This document shows positions 17,558 to 25,944 of a stretch of DNA of 64,000 bases, piece after piece. The notes below the pieces were generated by a model. The model did not search any database. It was not told the DNA's origin and saw only the letters and a program-made list of their open reading frames with translations. This stretch comes from Desulfoluna butyratoxydans (GTDB lineage: Bacteria > Desulfobacterota > Desulfobacteria > Desulfobacterales > Desulfolunaceae), in assembly GCF_900699765.1 (NCBI RefSeq), contig NZ_CAADHO010000015.1, positions 42,699-106,698 of the forward strand, written 5' to 3'. A program made the translations under genes and the position numbers. Within the stretch, counting starts at the first letter, position 1; each line of letters opens with the position of its first letter.

Positions 17558-18493
17558 ATGAAGCTAAAGAACAAGGATATTCTGGATATTGAGTCCCTTT
17601 CGGCCGAGGAGATCGGGTTGATCCTCGATACGGCGGAGAGGATGCGGGAGGTTTCCCGGCGCCCTGTGAAAAAGGTTCCTACCCTGCGCGGGAAGACCAT
17701 CATTCTATTTTTCCACGAGCCCAGCACACGCACCAAGACCTCCTTTGACATTGCCGCCAAGCGCATGAGCGCTGACAGTATCTCCATGGCGGCCAGCTCA
17801 AGCAGCCTTGTCAAGGGGGAAACCCTGGCCGACACGGCCCTCACCCTTGAGGCGATGAATCCGGATATCATTGTGATGCGCCACTCATCGGCCGGAGCCC
17901 CCCACATGATGGCACAGCGCGTCAATGCGTCGGTGATCAACGGGGGAGACGGTATGCACGCCCATCCCACCCAGGCCCTTCTGGACATGCTCACCATCCG
18001 TGAGAAGCTCGGCTCCATTGCCGGGAAACGGGTGGCCATTATCGGGGACATCGCCCACAGCCGTGTGGCCCGCTCCAACATCAACGGGCTCACCAAGATG
18101 GGTGCCTCGGTGGTGGTGGCAGGGCCGTTTACCATGCTTCCCTACGGGGTGGCGGAGCTGGGGTGTGAGGTGGCCACATCCGTGGACGAAGCCGTGGAAG
18201 GCGCCGATGTGGTGATGATGCTCCGGATCCAGAAGGAGCGGCAGGAAAATTTTCTGTTCTCATCGGTGAGGGAGTACTCCAAAAACTACGGGCTGACCCG
18301 GGAGCGGCTCATGCGGGCCAACGAAGGGGCCATCGTGATGCATCCCGGACCCATGAACCGCGGGGTGGAGCTTACCAGCGACATCGCCGACGGACCGTGG
18401 TCCGTGATCCTGGATCAGGTCTCCAACGGTGTGGCAGCGCGTATGGCACTTTTTTATCTTCTGGCAGGAGGTCGTGATGCAGACAGTGATTAA
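17558..18493 (+). CDS. pyrB: Aspartate carbamoyltransferase, catalytic chain
   Basis: Forms N-carbamoyl-aspartate from carbamoyl phosphate and aspartate in pyrimidine synthesis. The carbamoyl-phosphate-binding motif PSTRTKTSF is at about residues 55-63, with later HAHPTQALLD and HPGPMNRGVE blocks. 311 residues is normal. No regulatory pyrI chain is adjacent. The last 17 bp overlap the start of pyrC, so the two are translationally coupled. Confidence 0.96.
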   Translation: MKLKNKDILDIESLSAEEIGLILDTAERMREVSRRPVKKVPTLRGKTIILFFHEPSTRTKTSFDIAAKRMSADSISMAASSSSLVKGETLADTALTLEAMNPDIIVMRHSSAGAPHMMAQRVNASVINGGDGMHAHPTQALLDMLTIREKLGSIAGKRVAIIGDIAHSRVARSNINGLTKMGASVVVAGPFTMLPYGVAELGCEVATSVDEAVEGADVVMMLRIQKERQENFLFSSVREYSKNYGLTRERLMRANEGAIVMHPGPMNRGVELTSDIADGPWSVILDQVSNGVAARMALFYLLAGGRDADSD

Positions 18494-19751
18494 AAACGGC
18501 AGGGTGGTGGATCCCGGCAACGCGGTGGGTGATTACGATGTCTGGATCAAGGATGGGTGTATCGAAGCGCTGGTTGCCCGGGGTGAAAAAGAGATCCCCG
18601 AAGGTGCCGAGGTGATCGACGCCCAGGGGCTCCTGGTGGTGCCGGGACTCATCGACGTGCACGTTCACCTGAGGGAACCCGGGGAAGAGTACAAAGAGAC
18701 CATTGAAACCGGTGCCAGGGCCGCTGCTGCAGGCGGGTTTACCGCGGTGTGTGCCATGCCCAACACGAAGCCGGTGAACGACACGCCGGAGATCACCTCC
18801 TTTATCGTGAAGCAGGCCAAGGAAGCCGGCTACGCCAAAGTGTATCCTGTGGCGGCCATCACCTCCGGGCTCTCCGGGGGCTCTTTGTGTGAGTTCGGCG
18901 AGCTGAAAAACGCCGGGGCCGTTGCCGTGAGCGATGACGGTCGTCCCGTGGAGGACGGTCAGATCATGCGCCGGGCCATGGAGTATGCCAAGGGTTTTGA
19001 TATGCTGGTGGTCTCACACTGCGAAGAACTCTCCCTGGTGGCGGGGGGCTGCATGAACGAGGGTCTCACCGCCACCCGCATGGGGCTTGCCGGGATACCC
19101 AATATCTCGGAGTCCATGATGGTCATCCGGGATATCGGCCTGGCAGAACTCACCGGCGCCCGGCTCCACGTGGCCCATGTGAGCACCCATGAATCCATTG
19201 AGGCCATCCGGGATGCCAAAAAACGTGGGGTGTCCGTAACGGCTGAAACCGCACCCCATTATTTCACCCTGACGGACGAGGCGGTGAAGGGGTACAACAC
19301 CAACGCCAAGATGAACCCTCCCTTGCGAACGGAAGAGGATCGCCAGGCTGTCCGCGAAGCCCTTGCCGACGGCACCCTGGATGTCATTGCCACAGACCAC
19401 GCTCCCCATTCCATTCTGGAGAAGGACCTGGAGTTCAACCGGGCCATGAACGGCATCATCGGCCTGGAGACCTCCTTGCCCCTGAGTTTGCAGCTCGTCA
19501 GGGACGGCGTCTTGACTCTTGAGGAGATGGTGGTCCGCATGTCCAAACGCCCGGCAGAGATCCTGGGGCTTGACAATTCTCTGGTGGCGGGCCACCCGGC
19601 CGACCTTGCCCTCATCGATGATCAAACCGAATGGACCGTTGTGGCATCCCAATTGCAAACCAAGAGTGCAAACACGCCTTTTGAGGGGTGGACCATGAAG
19701 GGACGGGCCGTACGGACCCTTGTGGATGGGAAGACTGTGTATGCAATCTGA
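18477..19751 (+). CDS. pyrC: Dihydroorotase (class I)
   Basis: Cyclises carbamoyl-aspartate to dihydroorotate. Metal ligands H62 and H64 lie in VHVHLREPG, H181 and H234 follow, and D307 lies in ATDHAPH. The ATG at 18477 is preceded by GGAGG and gives 424 residues, typical of the long class I enzyme; a further upstream in-frame codon would only add residues inside pyrB. pyrB and pyrC form a two-gene pyrimidine unit. A 10-bp perfect hairpin follows at 19805. Confidence 0.96.
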   Translation: MQTVIKNGRVVDPGNAVGDYDVWIKDGCIEALVARGEKEIPEGAEVIDAQGLLVVPGLIDVHVHLREPGEEYKETIETGARAAAAGGFTAVCAMPNTKPVNDTPEITSFIVKQAKEAGYAKVYPVAAITSGLSGGSLCEFGELKNAGAVAVSDDGRPVEDGQIMRRAMEYAKGFDMLVVSHCEELSLVAGGCMNEGLTATRMGLAGIPNISESMMVIRDIGLAELTGARLHVAHVSTHESIEAIRDAKKRGVSVTAETAPHYFTLTDEAVKGYNTNAKMNPPLRTEEDRQAVREALADGTLDVIATDHAPHSILEKDLEFNRAMNGIIGLETSLPLSLQLVRDGVLTLEEMVVRMSKRPAEILGLDNSLVAGHPADLALIDDQTEWTVVASQLQTKSANTPFEGWTMKGRAVRTLVDGKTVYAI

Positions 19752-19804
19752 TCTGGTAAGTGCTTCACAGCAAACGAAATAAAAAATACACTCCGGCTGG
19801 TAAC

Positions 19805-19838
19805 GGGGCGGCTTTCATCTCATGGGACAAGCCGCCCC
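19805..19838 (+). terminator. Hairpin downstream of pyrC
   Basis: Perfect 10-bp arms GGGGCGGCTT and AAGCCGCCCC around a 14-nt loop, 53 bp after the pyrC stop. There is no T run, so it is either a weak terminator or an mRNA 3'-end stabiliser. Confidence 0.45.
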
Positions 19839-20042
19839 TCAGGTGCGTGTGCCTAAATAGTCTGCCGAATTATGTCATGGGGTGACAAAAAATGTCACTA
19901 CCAACCCATCCTGCTTGTACACACGCACAATAACCCTTCCTTGACACACGTGATGCAGCACAGCATGACCGATCTATAAAATGAAATGTTCCCGAGCAAA
20001 TCAGGCCGGGTGACTCAGATTGAAACGTGACGGAATCGATAC

Positions 20043-21431
20043 ATGTCTAAAAAACCCCAAATTCTTGTTGTGGATGATGATCTCGGAATGCGTGAGTTCC
20101 TCGAACTGATGCTGACCAGGGAAGGGTACGGGGTGACCCTTTCGGATTGCGGTAAAGACGCGGTTAAACGAATCAGGAAAACAACCTTTGACCTGGTGCT
20201 CACGGATATCCGCCTCGGAGACCTGACCGGCCTTGATGTCCTGAGGGCCGCCAAGGAGGTCAAGCAGGAAACCGCCGTGGTCATGATCTCTGCCTTTGCC
20301 ACCACCGAGACCGCGGTGGAGGCCATGAACGAGGGCGCCTACGACTATGTTCCCAAGCCCTTCGATAACGAGGAGCTGAAAGACACCCTCAAGCGCGCCC
20401 TGGAGCTCCAGAGCATCGCCGCTGAAAAAGAAAAGCTTTCCGAGGAGACCCAGGAGGTCCTCCATTTCGGTACCATGATCGGCAGCAGCGGTCCCATGCG
20501 GCGCATCTACACCCTGGTGGAGCAGGTGGCCGGCACACGGACCAATGTCCTTATTACCGGCGAAAGCGGCACAGGCAAAGAGCTCATCGCCCGGTCCATA
20601 CATACCCTGAGCAACCGTGCGGCACATCCCTTTGTGGCGGTAAACTGCGGCGGGATCCCTGAGACCCTCATGGAGAGTGAACTCTTCGGCCACCTCAAGG
20701 GCTCCTTTACTGGTGCCACCCACGACAAGAAAGGCCTCTTTGAAGAGGCCGAGGGCGGCACGGTTTTTCTGGACGAGATCGGAGAGCTCTCCATGCCCCT
20801 TCAGGTTAAGCTCCTCCGGGTGGTTCAGGAACGCAAGATCAAGCCCGTGGGCGGCACCCGCGAGGTGAGTGTGGATACCCGCATCATCTGCGCCACCAAC
20901 AAAAACCTCGAAGAGGAGGTGATGGAGCAGCGGTTTCGCAAGGACCTGTTCTACCGCCTCAATGTCATTGAAATCCGCGTCCCGTCTCTGCGCGAGCGCA
21001 AGGCCGACCTCAAGCCCCTGGCCCAGTTTTTCCTCGAAAAGTACGCACGGGAAATGGGCAAAGATATTACCAAGATTTCATCCTATGCCATTGATTTGTT
21101 GAAAAATTACGATTTTCCGGGTAACGTAAGGGAACTTGAGAACCTCATTGAGCGCAGCGTCGCCCTCTCGGCCACCAACATCATCCTCCCCGAGAGCCTC
21201 TCCATGTCTTCCAAGCGAAGGCGCTGGATTGAAGGCGTCCCCAGGCGCCGCTTCGACCTCGACGACGTGGCCACCGGTGTGGATCTTCCCGAGATTCTCG
21301 AATCCATCGAAAAAGCGTACATGGAAAAAGCCCTGGAATTCACCAAAGGCAACAAAAGCAAGGCGGCTGAGCTTCTGGGGGTGTCGTTTCGGTCGTTCAG
21401 GTACCGGTGTGACAAGCTCAATATTTTGTGA
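20043..21431 (+). CDS. pilR: Sigma-54-dependent response regulator, PilR-like
   Basis: NtrC-family activator of 462 residues. The receiver domain (about 5-118) has phospho-acceptor D55 and K105. The AAA+ domain has Walker A GESGTGKE at 173-180 and the sigma-54 contact loop reads GSFTGA at 220-225, where most family members have GAFTGA. A Fis-type helix-turn-helix ends the protein (KAAELLGVSFRSFRYRCDKL). Its position directly before a type IV pilin gene supports a PilR role. No sensor kinase gene is in the window, so the cognate kinase is unknown. Confidence 0.88.
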   Translation: MSKKPQILVVDDDLGMREFLELMLTREGYGVTLSDCGKDAVKRIRKTTFDLVLTDIRLGDLTGLDVLRAAKEVKQETAVVMISAFATTETAVEAMNEGAYDYVPKPFDNEELKDTLKRALELQSIAAEKEKLSEETQEVLHFGTMIGSSGPMRRIYTLVEQVAGTRTNVLITGESGTGKELIARSIHTLSNRAAHPFVAVNCGGIPETLMESELFGHLKGSFTGATHDKKGLFEEAEGGTVFLDEIGELSMPLQVKLLRVVQERKIKPVGGTREVSVDTRIICATNKNLEEEVMEQRFRKDLFYRLNVIEIRVPSLRERKADLKPLAQFFLEKYAREMGKDITKISSYAIDLLKNYDFPGNVRELENLIERSVALSATNIILPESLSMSSKRRRWIEGVPRRRFDLDDVATGVDLPEILESIEKAYMEKALEFTKGNKSKAAELLGVSFRSFRYRCDKLNIL

Positions 21432-21556
21432 TGTGACGTTTTTTGTCAGGTTGGTGCCCTATATGGGTCGTGGTGATAGCGAGGAGAGGCGTAATAAGTA
21501 AGATCTCTGCTGATATCCCGTGTAATATATGTTTATTATAAATATATGTAGTGGTA

Positions 21557-21572
21557 TGGAATGAATTGTGCA
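21557..21572 (+). promoter_or_regulatory. Candidate sigma-54 promoter of pilA
   Basis: TGGAATGAATTGTGCA carries GG and GC dinucleotides at the -24/-12 spacing (21558-21559 and 21570-21571). It matches the TGGCACG-N4-TTGCA consensus at 9 of 12 fixed positions, with mismatches at three of them. It lies about 155 bp upstream of pilA and just downstream of a PilR-like activator gene. A second look-alike at 21615 (TGGCATT...TTGA) has the wrong spacing. Confidence 0.4.
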
Positions 21573-21726
21573 CAGTCATCTTTCACGTGATGCCATGGGG
21601 TTCTCCGAATGAACTGTGGCATTGGCTGTTGACGATGGCGGTTTATCCAAACCCCTCATGTTGAACGAATGAGAAGCGTGCCTTGTCTTAGGTGCAATTT
21701 ACCCAAAAAACCAGGAGGAATGACTC

Positions 21727-22179
21727 ATGATGAAGAACAACAAAGGCTTTACCCTCATCGAATTGATGATTGTCGTGGCAATCATCGGGATTCTGGCCGC
21801 GGTGGCCATTCCCAATTTCCGCAACTACCAGCTCAAGTCCAAGGAGTCCGAGGCCAAGGTGAACCTGGCTGCCATTGCTGTTGCTCAAGAAGCTTATTTT
21901 GCCGAGTATGATGGGTATGTTACGCTGGCAGCAAATCCGGCAGGTACAGCGAGTGGCGCCAAGCGAACTTGGAGTCCCACGGCAGCTGGATATGCTGCAA
22001 TCGGCTTTGCGCCTAAAGATTCAAACGTATACTTTACCTATCAAACCACTGCTGCTACCGCAATTGCATTTACAGCCACAGCAACGGGCAATCTTGACGG
22101 CAGCGGAAGTGGAGATAATGTTTGGTCAGTATCCAACACCAGCAGTGTCTCCAAAACGTCTGCAAAGGATACGTTTTAA
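21727..22179 (+). CDS. pilA: Type IV major pilin-like protein
   Basis: 150-residue type IVa prepilin. A short basic leader ends at G7, and the mature protein would begin with F8 and have the conserved E12 (+5) in FTLIELMIVVAIIGILAAVAIPNF, the hydrophobic assembly helix. The C-terminal globular part is rich in Ala, Thr and Ser, which leaves many possible O-glycosylation sites. No disulfide cysteine pair is visible. AGGAGG stands upstream of the ATG. It is followed by a strong terminator at 22295. Expression is probably sigma-54 dependent. Confidence 0.93.
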   Translation: MMKNNKGFTLIELMIVVAIIGILAAVAIPNFRNYQLKSKESEAKVNLAAIAVAQEAYFAEYDGYVTLAANPAGTASGAKRTWSPTAAGYAAIGFAPKDSNVYFTYQTTAATAIAFTATATGNLDGSGSGDNVWSVSNTSSVSKTSAKDTF

Positions 22180-22294
22180 GCAGTCAGTAAATCATTTTTT
22201 GTTGGTTTTGGCTGTTCACCTGCCAGGAAAAGGCTGCTGCCATGGCTGTCTTAGGTAGGTGGATATCTTTGAAACCACCAGCATGATAGTGAAA

Positions 22295-22338
22295 ACACCA
22301 AAAGACAGGCTGATTGAATTCAGCCTGTCTTTTGGTGT
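22295..22338. terminator. Strong terminator between pilA and the next gene
   Basis: A perfect 19-bp inverted repeat (22295-22313 and 22320-22338) with a 6-nt loop. The arms end in AAAAG/CTTTT so it can work in both directions. It should insulate abundant pilA mRNA from the genes that follow. Confidence 0.85.
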
Positions 22339-22378
22339 AATTGGGGTTTTATTGATAAAATAGTACTGAGAGACTGCA

Positions 22379-23128
22379 ATGAATCGCGCTAAATTTTTTC
22401 TGGTGGTCGTTGTGTGCCTCAGCATGATTGTTGCATTGGATTTTTTTTGGATGCATGACGGCAATAGTCCGGATCACGATGACAACTACCGCTTGATAGA
22501 TATTTCTCCTCCATATTTATCAATACTCTCGTTAGGCCATGAGAGCCTTGCGGCGGACTGCTTGTGGTTGGATTTAGTCTTCCGGCTGGGGACCGAATCA
22601 AAGACCGGTACTGATGCGCATTTTCTTAAAACCTATATTGATAGCATCACACGCTTGTCACCGGCATTCGGGGGCGTATATGAATTTACAGGGGCCCTTG
22701 TGCCGCGCCTGACGGGTGATGTCGACTATTCGAATCGTATTCTTGAAATGGGACGGGTTCATGTCTCCAAGAGAAGCGAGCGGTACTGGTATATTCCCTT
22801 TTATCTGGGGATCAATGCCTATTTTTGGTCAAACGATTCTTCTCGTGCAGGTCGTTTTATTGAAGAAGCTTCAACCTTTGAGGCAGCACCCGCTTATTTC
22901 CCTCGTCTTGCGGCAACGCTGTATGCAAAAGGTGGTGACACCCATGCCGGTCTGGAAGCTGTCGAACGCTTTTTGAAGGTGTATGATGATCCCTATATTC
23001 TTTCTCTTTTAAGGAAAAAAAAACGTGCCCTCAAGGGGCAAGTGGAGAAAGAAACAAGCCAGTATCTTTTGAGGTTGATGTTTAACAAAAACGAATCGAC
23101 ACTGCTTGAGGCAATGGGGCTATTTTGA
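22379..23128 (+). CDS. Membrane-anchored protein of unknown function in the pilin locus
   Basis: I do not recognise a named family with certainty. The 249-residue product has an N-terminal hydrophobic segment (about 6-24), then a periplasmic part with SLGHESLAADCLWLDLVFRLG and helix-rich sequence that looks like TPR-type repeats (YDDPYILSLLRKKKRALKGQ at the end). Proteins with a similar ESLAAD-LWL stretch and TPR character are, from memory, common beside pilin genes and ABC exporters in delta-proteobacterial genomes. Its end overlaps the following ABC ATPase region, so it probably belongs to the same operon. Confidence 0.6.
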   Translation: MNRAKFFLVVVVCLSMIVALDFFWMHDGNSPDHDDNYRLIDISPPYLSILSLGHESLAADCLWLDLVFRLGTESKTGTDAHFLKTYIDSITRLSPAFGGVYEFTGALVPRLTGDVDYSNRILEMGRVHVSKRSERYWYIPFYLGINAYFWSNDSSRAGRFIEEASTFEAAPAYFPRLAATLYAKGGDTHAGLEAVERFLKVYDDPYILSLLRKKKRALKGQVEKETSQYLLRLMFNKNESTLLEAMGLF

Positions 23129-23130
23129 GT

Positions 23131-24063
23131 ATGCAGATGCATATGACGAAAAAAGAAAGTGATAGAATGGATGAGGCGTCCCCCACCCTTGTGTCGTTGA
23201 AGGACGTAACGAAAACCTTCAAGGGGCATTTCTGGTCAAAGAGAAAAACGATTTTATCCGGTGTGACATTGGAACTCGGCGAAGGGACGGTTGCGGGGAT
23301 CATCGGCCACAACGGTGCCGGGAAGACCTCCCTTTTTAAGATTTTAACGGGCTTGGCTTTTCCGGACAAAGGCCGTGTCTCATTTGGCGAAAAGATGGGG
23401 GACAACCCGAGGCAGCGTCTCGGCTTTTTGCCGGAAAATCCTTATTTTTATAAATATTTGACAGCGATTGAAGCATTGTCCTTCTATGTTGCCCTGTTTG
23501 ATGGGGTAAACGTATCCCCTTTAGAGCTTGAACATGCTTTGATCCAAGTCGGGTTGCCCAAAGACGTTCATGCCCAACGGCTCAACACCTTTTCCAAGGG
23601 AATGCTTCAGCGCTTCGGATTCGCCCAGGCCCTTGTGAATGATCCGCTGCTCATTATTCTTGATGAACCCATGTCGGGGCTGGATCCTGTGGGCAGGAAA
23701 GAGATCAGATCGCTTATTGAGGGGCTCAAGCGGAACGGAAAGACCATCGTTTTTTCATCACACATTTTAGACGATGTGGAAAAACTCTGTGATACGGTTT
23801 ATTTGCTTGACGGCGGACGTTTGGTCAACAAGATACAGATGAACGACATCCTTGGAAAATCAAGCTGGTGCATTGATTATTCTTTGACTCACCATGCCGA
23901 TGATACCGCTGAACACCGTGAGGTCGTCCTTACAAAAAAAGAGTTACATCTCAGGGTCACGTCCGTCATTCAATCAGGAGGGACACTAACGAATATTGAA
24001 CGGGTTATCCCTCCGTTGGAAGAGTGGATTGATAGAAGGGCAACCAAAGGGCCGAACATATGA
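23131..24063 (+). CDS. ABC transporter ATP-binding protein
   Basis: Cytoplasmic ATPase of an ABC-2 type exporter. Walker A GHNGAGKTS, a Q-loop-like FLPENPYFY, signature FSKGMLQRFGFAQAL, and Walker B LLIILDEPMSGLDPVG are present, followed by the H-loop SSHIL. The C-terminal 80 residues are a variable regulatory tail. The start is uncertain: TTG 23125, ATG 23131 or ATG 23167 are possible. I list 23131. Its stop overlaps the permease start by 4 bp. Confidence 0.9.
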   Translation: MQMHMTKKESDRMDEASPTLVSLKDVTKTFKGHFWSKRKTILSGVTLELGEGTVAGIIGHNGAGKTSLFKILTGLAFPDKGRVSFGEKMGDNPRQRLGFLPENPYFYKYLTAIEALSFYVALFDGVNVSPLELEHALIQVGLPKDVHAQRLNTFSKGMLQRFGFAQALVNDPLLIILDEPMSGLDPVGRKEIRSLIEGLKRNGKTIVFSSHILDDVEKLCDTVYLLDGGRLVNKIQMNDILGKSSWCIDYSLTHHADDTAEHREVVLTKKELHLRVTSVIQSGGTLTNIERVIPPLEEWIDRRATKGPNI

Positions 24064-24824
24064 ATATCCATCATGTACTGTGCGTTGGAAAGAATACCTA
24101 TAAGGAAGTGATTAGGGATAAAGTGTATTATGTCTTTTTCTTTTTTTCACTGTTTGTGATGCTTTTTTCCAGTCTGTTGGGGCGTCTTTCAATCGGAGAA
24201 ACACGGGTTTTCATAATGGATTTCTCCTTTTTTGCAATGGAGATCACCGGTGTTCTCATCTCCATTTTTGTCGGTATAACACTTGTCTATCGTGAGATTG
24301 AACAGAAGACCGTTTTTAATATTCTCTCGAAGCCGGTGAGACGATCCGAGTTTATTGTGGGAAAATTCACCGGACTTTTTTTTGCTCTTTTGCTTGTCGA
24401 AACACTGATGTTTGTATGTATCGTATTTTTTTTATTTTATAAAAACATCGATGTGTCCCCTGGATCCCTTGTGGTTTTTGGTTCTATTCTTCTCAAAATC
24501 ATCATGATTCTGAGTTGCGCTGTGTTGTTCTCCGTTGTGAGTTCACCTCTTGTGAGCGGTATGTTTACACTGTTTTTCTATGTTATCGGGAGCGTTTCTT
24601 ATCAGATTAAACACATCTATCACGTCGCAGATAGCTCCGTATTGCAGCGTGTTGTCTATTCGTTGATACCGAATTTTAAAAATCTCGATTTTTCTTATCA
24701 GTATGTTCACATGTTGGATATAGATCCAAAGGCTGTTTTGGTGTCTTGGACATATGGAATCGTGTATGCACTAACGTTGCTCGTGATTTCTACCAAATGC
24801 TTTGAAAGGAAGGATCTACTTTGA
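24060..24824 (+). CDS. ABC-2 type transporter permease
   Basis: 254-residue inner-membrane protein with about six hydrophobic helices (near residues 25-42, 55-77, 108-130, 140-160, 165-185 and 225-245). The loop YREIEQKTVFNILSKPVRRSEFIVGK after the second helix is typical of NosY/ABC-2 permeases. ATGA overlap with the upstream ATPase gene makes an exporter pair. The substrate is not shown by the sequence; the glycosyltransferase downstream suggests a glycan or a glycosylated surface product. Confidence 0.85.
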   Translation: MNIHHVLCVGKNTYKEVIRDKVYYVFFFFSLFVMLFSSLLGRLSIGETRVFIMDFSFFAMEITGVLISIFVGITLVYREIEQKTVFNILSKPVRRSEFIVGKFTGLFFALLLVETLMFVCIVFFLFYKNIDVSPGSLVVFGSILLKIIMILSCAVLFSVVSSPLVSGMFTLFFYVIGSVSYQIKHIYHVADSSVLQRVVYSLIPNFKNLDFSYQYVHMLDIDPKAVLVSWTYGIVYALTLLVISTKCFERKDLL

Positions 24825-24951
24825 TTTTTTGGGTCCGGTCCAGGCATCGGCAAACCCATGACGCCACTTGTTGCACGTGACTGTATTTTTCCCAATTGGA
24901 ACCATGTGTGGACCTGGCTTCTCATGGGGGAACGATGAAAAGGAGTTCTGT

Positions 24952-25827
24952 ATGGGACGCGTCAGCGTCATTTTGCCGGTTTTTAACGAGGAGGACTCTC
25001 TGCCTGCGTTGTTGTCGGAGCTGACTTCGAATTATCCCGATTATGAGATTGTTGTTGTCAATGATGGGTCCAACGACGCGACTGAAGACATCTGCCAGCC
25101 ATTCGGCGTGACGTTGGTTCGTCACCCCTACAATATGGGGAACGGGGCTGCGGTAAAGTCAGGGATGCGTCGGGCCTCAGGGGATATTTTTGTTACGATG
25201 GATGCCGATGGACAACATGATCCTGGGGACTTAAGATCCCTTGTGGCCCTCATGGATCACTATGACATGGCTGTCGGTTCGCGTTCCTTCCTTGGGCAGG
25301 CCACGCCTCAAAGGGCCGTTGGAAATATGATTTACAACGCCCTTGCATCTTATGTCGCAAAGTTCAAGGTTCAGGATTTGACATCCGGCTTCAGAGCGGT
25401 CCGCCGTGGCGTGGCCCTTGAGCACTTGCCCCTTTTCCCCAATACGTATTCCTATCCGACCACCCTTACATTGGCTGTTCTTCGGAGCGGTTACAGTGTC
25501 ACGTATGTTCCGATAAAGGCGAAGGCACGCGTTGGCGGAAAAAGCGGGATTCACCTGGTAAAAGACGGAACGCGGTTTTTGATGATTATCATTAAGGTGT
25601 GTACGCTCTACTCTCCCCTTCGTGTCTTTTTACCCGTGAGTGCTGTGATGTTTCTTCTCGGGTGTTTCAATTATGCATATACCTACCTGACCGATGGGCG
25701 GTTTACAAATATGAGTGCTGTTTTTTTTATGTCGGGGGTCATCATTTTTATGATGGGCATCATTTCTGAGCAGATCTGTCAGTTGCGATATGATCGGCAC
25801 GACACAACGAGCGGCGATAAATTCTAA
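24952..25827 (+). CDS. Family 2 glycosyltransferase, polyprenol-phosphate sugar transferase-like
   Basis: 291 residues from ATG 24952, preceded by AAGGAG at good spacing. The N-terminal GT-A fold has VILPVFNEE, VVVNDGSND, and the DxD metal site D84-A-D86 in MDADGQHDPGDL. Two membrane helices follow (about 215-240 and 250-270). This DPM1-like layout transfers a sugar to undecaprenyl phosphate on the inner membrane. It sits between an exporter and a sugar epimerase-like gene. The sugar is unknown. Confidence 0.88.
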   Translation: MGRVSVILPVFNEEDSLPALLSELTSNYPDYEIVVVNDGSNDATEDICQPFGVTLVRHPYNMGNGAAVKSGMRRASGDIFVTMDADGQHDPGDLRSLVALMDHYDMAVGSRSFLGQATPQRAVGNMIYNALASYVAKFKVQDLTSGFRAVRRGVALEHLPLFPNTYSYPTTLTLAVLRSGYSVTYVPIKAKARVGGKSGIHLVKDGTRFLMIIIKVCTLYSPLRVFLPVSAVMFLLGCFNYAYTYLTDGRFTNMSAVFFMSGVIIFMMGIISEQICQLRYDRHDTTSGDKF

Positions 25828-25944
25828 TTCAGCGATGCTTTGCGTCTCGTGGCTCGTTTAAATTGACAGATGACGCAACCTGATGTGCTGATTCTTGTCG
25901 TTGATGACATCCGGAACCTTATTCCTCGAGCGTGGTCATATGCG

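Noticed and set aside
21615..21632. Second sigma-54 promoter look-alike upstream of pilA
   Set aside because: The distance between the GG and the TTG box is one base too long.
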